Source: Hyalella azteca
Taxonomy: Eukaryota > Arthropoda > Malacostraca > Amphipoda > Hyalellidae
Assembly (NCBI RefSeq): GCF_000764305.2
Contig: NW_025932756.1
Location: forward strand, 558,001-622,000
Direction of reading: 5' to 3'
DNA length: 64,000 nucleotides
Part shown: piece after piece, positions 12,667 through 24,200 of the stretch
How positions within the stretch are numbered: the stretch's first letter is position 1
How the letters are laid out: each line of letters starts with the position of its first letter
Notes under the pieces: generated by a model
What the model was told of the DNA's origin: nothing
Databases searched by the model: none
What the model saw: the letters and a program-made list of their open reading frames with translations, nothing else
Program-made: the position numbers and the translations under genes

Positions 12667-12978
12667 TCAAATTACGAAATCCTTGATTAAAGTTGCTTCT
12701 TTCAGTTGAATATGGCGCGAGGTAAAACCAATTTGAAAATCAAAATGATCTTTCTGTACATTCCTTTTGAAAATATCATTAGCTTTTCTTGATTTTTGTT
12801 CTCGAAGCACATTGCTCGTTGTTTCCACTAACGACGGGGGGGTCATGAAATCAAAAATATTTTTCTTGTGGAATCTTTTGCCAGCTAAAACATTTCTTGG
12901 GTTTTTCTCGCCTAACAAATGTGTTGAAGAGAATGCAAGCTGCTTGCCGCTCACTCCGGCGCACTCAATTCTTGAGAA
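12667..12978 (-). CDS. Unassigned candidate terminal exon
   Basis: A frame of 103 codons plus stop runs from a possible acceptor (CAACTGCAG just upstream of 12978) to TGA at 12667. The peptide is charged and varied, with segments such as FDFMTPPSLVETTSNVLREQ and KANDIFKRNVQKDHFDFQ, which looks more like protein than the window's random frames. I do not recognise a family. There is no upstream exon or poly(A) signal I can tie to it, and the acceptor has a weak pyrimidine tract. It could be a remnant of a transposon gene. Confidence 0.25.
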   Translation of the reverse strand, partial: FSRIECAGVSGKQLAFSSTHLLGEKNPRNVLAGKRFHKKNIFDFMTPPSLVETTSNVLREQKSRKANDIFKRNVQKDHFDFQIGFTSRHIQLKEATLIKDFVI

Positions 12979-13227
12979 CTGCAGTTGATGTCGTCACGCT
13001 TATTGTGGTCTCGTAGTGTTCAAAGTTTGTGGATTTTTTCTGGCGTTAATCTGTGCAAGAAGGTCCGGCAAAGATTAAAAGTGCGAGGTAATAAATTTGT
13101 GTTGCTTTACGATGCAACTGGAGGCGAGACGCTGTGGTCATGGCTGAATAAACGCCTACTTCTTCAGTGTCGCACAGACAGAGTAATGGACTGATATGAG
13201 CAATGTCGTCCGGCCGCCACGTGAAGG

Positions 13228-13272
13228 TGCTGCAACCAAATGCTCATAATTTAGATGCATTTGGTTGCAGCA
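13228..13272. repeat. Perfect 16-bp inverted repeat
   Basis: Left arm TGCTGCAACCAAATGC (13228-13243), 13-nt loop, right arm GCATTTGGTTGCAGCA (13257-13272), with no mismatch. It could be a cruciform or a very small foldback element. No target duplication is evident. Confidence 0.85.
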
Positions 13273-14762
13273 GCTTAAAAATTAAATAATTCAATCCCGA
13301 GAATTTTAATATTTACTTTATACTTTTAATTTTCTGCGTGATTTTTCTGCTCCGCAAGACAACGCGTACGAAGCATTGAGTTTATACCTATCTTTCATAC
13401 AAGAGAGTTGAATACATAAAGACGTTGATAATTTTTTATTCGAAAGGCACAAAAGTACAAAACATAGTTTTATGACTGTTATTTGATTTTAGTCTCCAAA
13501 ACCTAATTGAAAAAATACATATAAATGCAATTAAAACGTTTTATCATATTGTGACAGAAAAACATTCGCTCTTAAAAATCAATGGGATCTCATGACCAAA
13601 CAACACATCTGGAATACTGACGTGGTAATTAATCTGTACAATGATTGTCTAATGTTTGTACGTTGAATGTGGCTGGGTATTGCATGCAGAAAAATTACTT
13701 ATTACTGTTATAAATCATAAAAAAATTTCGAAGATGTCAGTCACTACTGGAACACGTGTCCAGCTAATCCTTAATCAAACTACAGTTTTTCACAGATGAC
13801 TCAACCCAAGCACATCTGTTGAGGAGATGGTTTGTAAAAAAATGGTGTAACATAGCTAACTTAGCCCAAACCATAACTGTTAAGTAGCATCTTTTAAAAT
13901 AACGAAGTATCACACGCAAGCCACTAAAAACGATAAACCATAAAATGTTCACATGATATAGTACATAATACATGTTTCAAACTAGAATACATCACAAAAC
14001 AATTCAAGTTCAACATTGCATAACAACATTTTGAATTACACAAAATCATTAATTACCAATATATTTATTTGATTCATTTTATCCGATTTCATGTTCGATT
14101 TCGATACATATTCCCTTCAGCTTACCAAAGGCTGCAATAACAGCCTCGAATATTTAGTGATTTAATGACAAAGTCACGTGCTCACAAATATTCTTTCATT
14201 AGTTTCGAGATGTAGCAGCCAGACAAAGCTGGGCCGCGGCCTCCAACCCCAAACCCTTGCCATGTGAGGCGCCCAGAATGAATGGCAGGGCGTCGGTTCT
14301 CTTGCATGCTCCTTGCCAACGACAAACTCAGCATTACTTATATTTATGTCACTCTAATCGATCATAGCGGGGCTCCAGCTCTCTAATTTGACGCCAGACT
14401 TGATTGATAAACAAGGTTGGCACCATTGCAACAGTTAACAAACTCTATTGAAATTACGGGCCGTTACAACGTCGGTCGAGCACTCATGATTCGATCAGCG
14501 GCTATATGATGTTCGTTATCTTGACAAATATTTGATATTGTTATAGAATGACAACCAAATAAATTTTATTGTAACTATTTATAGTTACTTATATGTATCA
14601 AAGCTGTAGAAAATAATGATGATTTTATTGCTTAAAATGTTTATTATTTACTATAATTTAATGTTTCAATCTCTTCCAAGTTTCACTATAAATATAGGCT
14701 CAAATTGCATTCAAATTATGAAGAATCATTTAAAGGTCATTGTCTCGCACACTTTGCGCGTA

Positions 14763-14813
14763 TTTGATGAAGGTAACAGCCTTCATCAAACCCTTTGTCC
14801 ATAGGACAAAGGG
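14763..14813. repeat. Two abutting perfect hairpins
   Basis: Hairpin 1 has arms TTTGATGAAGG (14763-14773) and CCTTCATCAAA (14780-14790) with loop TAACAG. Hairpin 2 follows with no gap: arms CCCTTTGTCC (14791-14800) and GGACAAAGGG (14804-14813), loop ATA. The paired design resembles the hairpins at 3468 to 3537. Confidence 0.85.
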
Positions 14814-15369
14814 CTGAAGAGATGCATAAGTTGAGAAGATATGATAGATAGGTAATAGGCCACTTCACTTGTAGATAATTGACTTAATTTGAGCTTGAGT
14901 TGCATCTTTATTGCCTAAGTAATCATTTTTGTAGTATTTTGAGCAAAAAATTTATCTAATATAATTATATTCAGAAAACCCACTTCCGAAATAGTGAGTG
15001 ACAAGAAATTCAAAATTGTTATCACAAATTTCCATTTACCGAAATAGTTTTTCATTTCAATTGTTACACTTCTATAGATTTAAAACTTGAAATGATTATA
15101 ATAATACTGATTAACCTATTGATAATTTTGACCGAAATAACCTGAAGCATTCATGTTCCCTGATGCGTAGTATGATTTACCAACAAGACACTAATCATTT
15201 CTGCCTTATTTAGGAGGCATGATTTAATGCCTGATGTTCTTATTTAGCAAGTCAACATTTTCCGATGGAGCTTGGAGCGCTTACAAACGTCAAGCAGTCC
15301 CTGAAGCAAAGCTAGACCCAGAATCACTCAGTCTGTTTGCACGATTTGTGGTACGATTCTCGCTGTCAG

Positions 15370-15600
15370 ATTGACGGCGACACTCGCCTCCAGTTCATAC
15401 ATTCTTTCAGTACAATTGACGGCGACACTGGACTCCAGTTCATACATTATTCTGGTACGATTGACGGCGACACTGGAGTTCTGTTTTGTTCATACATTCT
15501 GTCCGTACGATTGACGGCGACACTCGCCTCCAGTTCATACATTCTCTTGGTACGATTGACGACGACACTGGACTCCACTTTATACATTCTCGCGGTACAT
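15370..15600. repeat. 45-bp tandem repeat, five units
   Basis: Units start ATTGACGGCGACACT, followed by a variable GCC/GGA stretch, then CCAGTTCATACATTCT. Because 45 is divisible by 3, one + frame stays open across the array (15337 to 15687) and yields repeating IDGDT and QFIH motifs. Degenerate copies of the CATTCT part continue to about 15820. I regard the open frame as a by-product of the period. Confidence 0.85.
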
Positions 15601-18292
15601 ATGATGACATTGGAAATTCAATTTTTTCGGTGCGCGACATTTAACGGCGGTGAATTCCAGAATCTTACATTCTCTGAGTTTGATTAGCAGCGTCAACGAA
15701 CATCAGAATCCTACATTACAAGAATGCTATTGCAAATGGCATTGAATTTGTGTGCATTATCACCCTTGAGCAAATTAATAGTTTCGCATAATCACAGAAT
15801 CCTACATTCTCGTCATACGATGACTCTAGGAATGATGGGATTGAGGACAACATTTGACCCCAGAATCATGACCCCTATATGCAATTGATGGTATCACTCA
15901 CAATTCCCCTGACTTTCTCCTGGCAACGACAAGTCAGGCCTGGCGACAGCGCTTGTTACCGTGGGCGAGTGTTGACGCCTGCTCATCATAGAAACTGGTG
16001 ATAGATTTCAATGATCAACGAAATCGACTACGAATGTTATAGAATATCTACAACAAGAAATTCTGAATGGTTCCTAAATAACCGTGAACTTTTGGAAACA
16101 TGCTTCAACTTTATTTTGTGATGCAGTTGACACTAAGAACGGTTGTGGTCACTAAAATTCCATTAGAGGCTCACAAAATTTCATAGCGTGATATTCTGAA
16201 TGTGTTTACAGTAACTTTAGTCGTACAATATAAGAATGAAAGCCCGTATCATAACTCAGGGATTCGTTCGAGTTGAAAATCATAAGTCTGCCAGTATATC
16301 ACCCAAATACACATGAAACAAATTTGGACTGTATTTTCAGAAAAAATGGGCGACTTTTCAACCTGTATGAGTTCTTAAAAGTTCTCATACATGCAGCTCT
16401 CAATGGAGGGCGTGTAGAGCAGTTAAATCTTTCGCTTGTTGTTGCAAAGTCGTCTTTTCCAGGAAAACCTTCAGCTCAATTAACTTGTTTTGCCAGGTCC
16501 AAGCATCACACGCTTTCAACGTGGCATTTGTTTGTGTCGATTAGCGTTGTAATCAAAGTATTCGGATACGATTATTAAATATTATCAGTGATTAGGCAGC
16601 AAAAAAAGATACGCCTCGAAGAGTGCTTGCTGCGATTCAGTATAAATACAAATTTTTCCAATGTTACCGAAAGTACCCTATTTCATTAATGAGTAATTAA
16701 ACAATTTCACATGATTAATATCATCCTTAAGAATTTTGCATATACCTTCCATATTATGATTACATATTCATAATATTCTTTCATTATGTAAATTCCTTCA
16801 AAGGCACGAGAAGATCATTCCATTTCGCGAGTAGATTTCCCTCTCAGGGAGTCGCACGCGTGCCAGACGTAGGCGTACGAGTGGGCTGCATGGAACGCGG
16901 CTTTTCTCATTCATTCTGCGACCCGTGCCATCCAGGGCCGCCGTGGCAAAGCAACTAACTAACCGGCTTGGACTTGCCGACCGAGCCTCAATGCTACAAA
17001 ACAAGACGCCTGGCAAAATGAACCTCTTACCGGCTGAGTGAGTCACTGCCTTTTATGCAGACTCTTGTGTCACGACCGAATGCGAGACTTGCAATGTTTT
17101 GCTCAAAACTCGCGACTGCGCATAACTAGGCGAGCGGTGACTGACACCGCGCACTAGCGCGCTGTTGAAAACATTGCGCCCCCTCAAAAAACGCTCCGAG
17201 CTCACTTAGTATTTAATGCATCTTTCTTCATTCATTAGAATACCTTCCATTTTAAGAGTAAGTAGTCATTTAAGTAAATATAAGTACTTTTTACAAGCAT
17301 GGTATTTATATCTCCCAACGTTCTCATCCGTTTATGGTTGCGCTACTCCCGTACGTCCTGAAATTTGATGATGAAGACCGATGTGCAGCACTGCATTAGC
17401 GGCGCAAAGATTACTAACACAAATTATACTGTAATACTTAAATTAGCTGTAATCGTGAAAGAATTAATCGATTAATTATGAGCAAAACTTTACTAAGTAG
17501 GGTTTGAAGAAAATTTGTAAGGCACTAGAATTAGCGAGAATAATTTTAAACTCGTCGATCATCCTGCCGATCCTTGAACACTGACCAGTATTATTAATCA
17601 CATAACAGGAGTTAGAAGCGACACGTTATATATATCGTTGGACAGTGTAACTTGAAATAGAAAATTTTCCTAACGATTGATACCAATTAAATAAGCTAAT
17701 CTTTGATTAAAATTTCCTGAGCGTCAGTTATTTCGCTGTTGCTTGGCAAGGAGCACAGCATTCTATGAGAAATTGTCCGGTGTAATCAAAGTAAAGGTTA
17801 ATTTCGTTTCATGTACATACCCGAACACGTGCATTGTGCAACCATGAAATATCATCAATCGTAATCACAAACGATCTTATATCTATGCATGATTATTCAA
17901 AATAATTTTTTATCCAGAGCGATGGTGTAACTCTATTTAGCCCGGCCGAGAATGTAATACCTCGATGAATTTAAATTGATTATTTAATTACAGACTGATG
18001 TCTACTTCTATGAAATTATAAGATTTTACTGTCTGAGCTACCAATAAACAATCGTAATTAGGACAGATCTCGCATATTTTTTTAGATCTGAGGAAAACAC
18101 CCACCGAACGAACGTTGTTTTTGGGAGATCGTAGCACGTCCTTCTAAGGCAGCTGCTCAGATGTTGTTGCTGGTCTCAACAAGAAAAACAACTTGGCTAT
18201 TAAATCGGTTGCCCTGACGCCGAGCATGAAAGGATCTGGAGGCGTCGTCTCCTCGTCCGACGCAATCGTGGGAGAAATTATAAACGTCTGCT
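15601..18292. other. No gene recognised
   Basis: Unique-looking DNA with a GC-richer patch at 16800 to 17190. The open frames at 16273 and 16798 carry no domain and overlap nothing conserved. Confidence 0.5.
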
Positions 18293-18700
18293 GCCTCCTG
18301 ACGCGTCCATTGAGCCCGTGAACGTCTCTTGCCTCCTGACGTGTCCATTGAGCCCGTTAACGTCTGTCGCCTCCTGACGTGTCCATAGAGCCCGTTAACG
18401 TCTGTTGCCTCCTGACGCGTCCATTGAGCCCGTTAACGTCTCTTGCCTCCTGACGTGTCCATTGAGCCCGTTAACGTCTGTCGCCTCCTGACGTGTCCAT
18501 TGAGCCCGTTAACGTCTGTTGCCTCCTGACGCGTCCATTGAGCCCGTTAACGTCTCTTGCCTCCTGACGTGTCCATTGAGCCCGTTAACGTCTGTTGACT
18601 CCTGACGTGTCCATTGAGCCCGTGAACGTCTCTTGCCTCCTGACGTGTCCATTGAGCCCGTTAACGTCTGTCGCCTCCTGACGTGTCGTTTGAGCCCGTC
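18293..18700. repeat. 38-bp minisatellite with 114-bp higher-order unit
   Basis: About eleven units. Each joins GCCTCCTGACG(T/C)GTCC to ATTGAGCCCGTTAACGTCT plus a 3-base variable end. Three variants alternate: CGCGTCC...TCTCTT, CGTGTCC...TCTGTC and CGTGTCC...TCTGTT. They recur in that order at least twice, so the true unit is a 114-bp trimer. The last units break the order. The frames it opens on the - strand shift every unit and are not coding. Confidence 0.93.
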
Positions 18701-21700
18701 GCTACTGTGGTTTATGGCGGACATTAAGAGAAAATCCTCAACATCAAGATTATTGCTCGCGATGTTAGCATTTCCTCTGAGTAAAAATGTAAACTGACGA
18801 CAAATACTACGTCATTTATAATATATTGCTATATTTTCATTCATTATCAGATAGTATTTAGTGGCCGCCTACCTCCAATTGGATCAGCATTAAGGAGATC
18901 CAAAACTGCCAGCAGAGGAAATATTATGGAATTATTCATTTATTTGTTCTCAAAATTTTCACTTTATTACATCATCGCTATTCAAATGCTCCAGAATTTA
19001 ATAATAAATTTATTATAAGCTTTGCTCTTAGTACTCTCAACTAATCGATTTTTCTCTTCCATGCTTACTTCAAGCGTTCTCATTTCAATGCATCTATAGT
19101 CCCTTTATTCCATCTTGCATTGATTGCGCAACTTCGTTTGGATTACGTGGCCTTGAATTTTAAATTTACGATGACGAAATTCACGACACTTTCCCATTTA
19201 ATTTCCATGTGGCATTGCGTTGACATGAGCGCTGCTGAACGCAATGCTAAATATTGACTGGAGCGACGCGTTGCTTCATGACTTTCAACACACGTTACAC
19301 AACAGGCTAATATTTAGCGGGACATTCTGGCGCAATATCAGGTACACGTGGGATACAAGCTATAATTTGTGGCATACAAGCTGTTTGAAGTTTTATATTG
19401 ATTTGTCAATTGTATGTTGATGTTGATTGTATAATTTTGATTTTGTTCTTATTCTTATTTTTGAATTACGTTCTGTATGCCTAAAACATAATTTTGATTT
19501 GTGTAGTATTATTTTGCAATAGCTATGTTCTATATCAAAGATCAGTAAAACATGACAAAAATTTCCTACCGAAAAACGATAACGGAGTTTGCCATTGAGT
19601 TTTTCGTTATAAAATAATACACCAGTACTCGTCAGCTGAGAAGAACATATTCACTCCCGTGACCAATCGATTGATTATGATCGAACGTGAATATGAAAAT
19701 AATTATTGAATGTTGTTTATTTTAGCATTAAATAAAACATGCCTTCTGTCATTCTACATGCAGAAAGTTCTGTGAAATTTCAATAATCATAAATATCAGA
19801 CCAATAAACTAATTCAGATGAAAAATTGGCCAAAAAAATAACGAACGAGCGTCGTCTCTGATGAAGTCCGTGCATATATGACTTCAAGACAGCCACAGCA
19901 ACGCAGCAATGATGTCTGCCCGGTACATCGATTGCTACCTTCGATAGCATTAGCAAGATCGTCCGACAAAACTCTTGATTGATGGTGAATTGGTCGAGAA
20001 TTTGTGTGTAGCGTCCTTATCTTACACAGTCTCATTCACTATTATGATGCTTGCTGAACATTCATTTTTCGAATGATTCTTTTAACTGATATATATAGGC
20101 TTACAGATGCGAAGGTAGATTTTAGCCATTGATAAAGTTCATAATTTAAATCAAGTACGAGAATACAATTTTTTTGTATAAATAAGAAGGTCTTGTAAAT
20201 TTATTGCATGCAATATATAAGTTATTACTCTTTTTACTCTTTTAAAGTTACAAATATATTATTAAACGTTGTCGAGGCGACACAACCACTTCTTTGTTCA
20301 CTCTGTCCAGTGCTTCTAGCCATTATGAACGCAAAATTTTTAAAAAAATTCTGCTAGTTTAACCTATACGACAATATATACATGCAAACGTGAGCAATGC
20401 AGCTCCCAAGAGTTGAGAACGCTCATCGAGCAGGCCAGTAGGACGGCCGCCGTGTACCGCTCTCCTTATCGCGTCTTCGCATCGCGGCGCGCGTCTGAAA
20501 AATGGACTCGTCTCATTTGTGAGCCTCGGCGACAAATGAGCTCAACGTCGAAGTGTAGGACGCATTATTGGCTGATCGATGCGCGACACTGACGGCAAGC
20601 AGTTTGCTGGCCTGCTTTTATTTACTGTAACGTCACTCACAGTAATATATATCAAGGCCACAGACTAGCCAGATAACCTTCACATAGATATTTTAAATTT
20701 TCACTGTATTACATTTTTTCGTTAATGTGTGATCGTGAATAGCAAAAAATCTTCGCAAAAAGTCCTTAATATACTTAATTTCAGTTTAAGCTGATCATAC
20801 TTTGTTTAGTATTCTAAACGCCTGAAAGCCAGCGTAAACCAGTATTGTGTTATGAAAGGAAATTATCGTTTGTGCTCAGCAGTTAATTTATCACCTCGCA
20901 CTAATTGTTAATGCTTATATCACTATTTGTTTCTTTGTGCCAAAGATTGTATAGCGAGCGACAAAAATTCTATTGTATTTATGCAGTTGAAACGCCCTGT
21001 TCCGTCTATCATATGAACCGCTGCTCCGATATATTCCGCAGTTTCTATAAGAATGCCGCAACAGAAAGCGTATAATCATCTGCAGGAACATTAAAAGTTA
21101 CAAGTTTATACAAACATTCACTTGAGAATATCTTGACCCTCGCCCCTCTGCCATTAGCTGTCACCTTATAGGAAGAGAAGTCTTCAGCTGCCCACCTCAA
21201 ATTAGAACTCATCAATATTATAGCATTAAGAAAGCCCTCGGGGATAAGTTAAAAAGTATAGTGTGTGCAGTTAACTTTATACCTAATATATATAAATATA
21301 ACATAACCATATCTTCTTATAATTAATTATTTTACGATGGTCATCGTTAATGCTGAAGAAATTAATACTTTTTTCTCAAAATTCGACCATTTTTTCGAGA
21401 TAATGATTTAATTTGAAGAATTAGTCTTTACACGGATCCATCAATGAGAAGAAGTAGAGAATATTAGCTTTCTGAGACGTTCAAACTCATTCAACAATTC
21501 CCACACCTCATAATACCATATTTCTTAATTTATTGACTGGCGTTAAATATCACCAAAATTAAATATTAACCAATACCTTATGAAAATTACTAAAGATAAT
21601 ATTACTAAAACCAATTAATAAATATTATATATTAAATATTAATTAATTAAATAATATTAGAATATTGAATCATAAATGCGTTGTAAAAAAATTTAAAAAT

Positions 21701-23162
21701 AAATAACAATAAAAATAGTGTAAAGAAAAATCAATTGTTATTCAATAATCTGTTTCTGATTATTTTGATTATATCGGGATGGGTTCGTGACTAGGCGAGG
21801 AGCATTAAACTCACATTGGGTCTGCTAGCCTCCAATCGTTCGAAATCAATTTTGAATATATATAACATCCGTTTATAATGTTTTGTGGCTTTCTTTTGTA
21901 TGTCAAAATCTTCATTATTTTTTGCACCTTCCTATATGAACTTGTTACAGGTTGCAATTGTGGAATCAAATAATCGTTTTTTTATTAAGCTTGTAGCAGT
22001 TTATTTTTCTTGGCGATTAAAAATTTATTGAATGTTTCAGTATTTGCCAGTTCTAATTTCAAATGTGCCACATTTTTTTGCGATTTGCTCATTCTGCACT
22101 CATGCAGGCACACCAAAATCTATATATTGTGCCTCAAAAGGAGATGAGATAAGATTTCGAACGAAGGATTTATTTTCCGTTTCTGTCGTTGCTAGAGGCG
22201 CTCGTGCAAGTTGCCCTAGTGTTTGTCTACCAGTTAGTATGCATTAGTGCGTGTTGGTCGACCGTGTTAGGCATGTGGATACATTAGAGTGTGTTAGCTC
22301 AGCGTGTTAGTGGCGTCCACACATCGGCAGGTATCAAGTCAAATTCCAGGTGAGGTGTGGATGTCGCAAGAACGTTGACTAAGCGTTTCATTAGCCAGCA
22401 CTGTGTTAGTGGAGATCTTAGCAAGACTTTGAAAGATAATCCTGAAGGTAAAGTCGCTTCGCACAGAATTAGATACTTTTAAATAGCGGTTAGATTTGAT
22501 TGTTTTCAACGATTAAGTTAATACAATTGCACTCGTTGTTCATTTAGCAAATTATGGTTACTTAACAATTCTTTTTTCATGTGATTTATCCTAAAAACAA
22601 TTACAATGCGGTCGCTTGATTCATTGAATGTTTGGTATTTATAATATTTTTTAAAAAAATTTGAATAAATCATAGTTTTGACCAGTTATTCAAATTGATC
22701 CATATTTATCAGTCATTTTGATAGCAGTTCTTGCTTCCCACTCAGAGAACTAGTGAGACCGTGTCCAAAAAGCGATGCAGTTTTTGCCCTCTGTGGCTTA
22801 TCCGGATCCAGTTTCACTCGGCAAAGAGTGTATTAGTGCTACGTGCGAACAGTGTGTCACTATTTCGACAATATGACCCATTCTTTCTCTGAGTGCCGTC
22901 TGCATGTAAATTATCTTAGATGCACGATCAGTCCAAGAACTTTACAGTGGTCCGCACAAATGTCGAGTTGGAGAAATGAAGTCTCTAGAATATTTGCAAA
23001 AAATTTGCAAAGAGTGAACTTAATCGTGGACAGTGGGCGTCAATTGATCTGCAATTGTCGGCATTTGAAGACTTCATACCAAGTCATTTGCGTCCAATTG
23101 CCAGCGCTATCAGGAGCTTGAGTTGTGATCAATCATGTTAAAAGAAGGGGGCAAACATAGCA
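18701..23162. other. No gene recognised
   Basis: Long AT-rich stretch, extreme at 21580 to 21720 (nearly pure A/T). GC-richer patches occur at 20390 to 20620 and 22180 to 22400. The 20.4 kb patch contains a 9-bp inverted repeat (CTCATTTGT at 20512, ACAAATGAG at 20532). The open frames at 22032 and 22843 have no recognisable domain. Confidence 0.5.
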
Positions 23163-23293
23163 ATGAAACCAGCCTATTTGGTGCTAATGTGGCTTTTAAA
23201 TAATATAAATGGCTTCTTCATATTGCTTTGCCTTGCATCAGTGCTTGGATTCAGGCGAGTGAATTCAGTCGAAATTGAATCGTTCGCATGTAG
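23163..23293 (+). CDS. R-spondin-like gene A, exon 1 (signal peptide)
   Basis: This proposed first coding exon encodes 43 residues plus 2 bases. It starts at an ATG with G at -3 and an in-frame TAA ten codons upstream. It ends at the strong donor TGTAG|GTGAGT (GT at 23294). The peptide begins MKPAYLVLMWLL and continues with a second hydrophobic run, FFILLCLASVLGF, fitting a secretory signal with cleavage near VLG or VNS. It ends in ESFAC, leading straight into the cysteine-rich repeat. The phase 2 donor joins the acceptor at 27229 (TGAG|C) and keeps the whole gene in frame to the stop, giving 382 aa. It is not similar to exon 1 of gene B. An alternative is that the real first exon lies elsewhere and uses the acceptor at 27210 in phase 1. 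Confidence 0.5.
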
Positions 23294-23572
23294 GTGAGTC
23301 ATCGCCGACTTGATTCTTAGCTAAGTAAGAAATATTTATAAAAGACCACTTCGCATGATCCTCTAATTGTAGGAAAACTTCAAATTTTGTTTCAATATCA
23401 TTTTATAACAAGGTTCCCATACTAAGTTATTTACTAAATATATTACCAAGTCTTCAGAAACTTCAGATCTGATTTCGCTCACAAGTTTCCATTTAACGAG
23501 CTTGACGGCTTGTAGATCATTTCCTGGTGAAATTGAAGGTGCTCGTCAGGATTAATTATTCAAAGTATAAAC

Positions 23573-23842
23573 AAAATAAAATACTTAAAAAAACTTTTTA
23601 AAAAACCACGTTTTTCTTGTGGACTAAAAAGTGGAAAATAAATTGTGGCTCGCCCCAAAAAACGTGTGTCCGGCAGATTTATGATTAGAGCGAAAAGCAC
23701 ACAACACACGAATTTTGGAAATTTGATGGTGAACGTACAGCCCGACCCACGTTTTTTGGGGCGAGCCACAATTTATTTTCCACTTTTTAGTCCACAAGAA
23801 AAACGTGGTTTTTTAAAAAGTTTTTTTTAAGTATTTTATTTT
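23573..23842. mobile_element. Foldback element with 94-bp inverted arms
   Basis: Left arm 23573-23666 and right arm 23748-23842 are reverse complements apart from one base of length difference in an A/T run. The spacer is 81 nt. The arms include TTTTCCACTTTTTAGTCC, ACGTGGTTTTTT and GGGGCGAGCCACAA. A degenerate extra copy of the arm motif follows at 23838 to 23890 and another lies at 63790 to 63850, so the sequence is interspersed. The two mirror-image open frames beginning MARPKKR are products of the palindrome, not genes. Confidence 0.85.
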
Positions 23843-23999
23843 CCCCTTTTTAGTCCCTTGCTACACATGAAAAACGTTGTTGCGAGCCAATTTACTTGCC
23901 TTGACGCACGTATCGATGATACGCAGCGTAAGCGCCTGCTCGTCTATAACGTCAGCGCCCGCACGTCATACTATATATATACTATTTATATATACTTTA

Positions 24000-24200
24000 C
24001 TCAATTAAGCTAATTTAGGTCTCTAATTGCTAGTTTTTATGATTGTATCTGAAATTGTTAGGCGAAAATAGCCTGCATGCCGAATTTCAGATCTCTAGAG
24101 CAATCAGAAGTGGGCTAATTTTCGTTGTCAATGTTAACAACAAACAAACAAACAAACAAACAAACGCGAAGCTAAGCTAAGAAAAACGTGTTAATAATAA
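24000..24200 (+). repeat. Interspersed repeat ending in (CAAA)n
   Basis: The segment contains a GCCGAATTTCAGATC-type core about 40 bases before a (CAAA) microsatellite at 24138 to 24165 and a short unique tail. The architecture parallels the core-plus-microsatellite element at 39585, 52553 and 61126, but the sequence is only loosely similar. I take it as a relative from another subfamily. Confidence 0.5.

Larger units (their letters stand above)
12979..15369. other. No gene recognised
   Basis: Contains two hairpin features listed separately (13228 to 13272 and 14763 to 14813). Other open frames here are short and AT-driven. Confidence 0.5.

Noticed and set aside
18157..18724. - strand open frames with repeated SMDTSGGKRRSRAQWTRQE-type peptides
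   Set aside because: They are translations of the 38-bp minisatellite. The period is not divisible by 3, so the frame shifts each unit and there is no start or splice context.
21580..21720. Extremely AT-rich stretch as a possible origin or matrix attachment site
   Set aside because: Composition alone is not evidence, and no motif supports either role.
23560..23830. Mirror-image frames beginning MARPKKR on both strands
   Set aside because: The inverted arms of a foldback element produce the same peptide twice; not genes.
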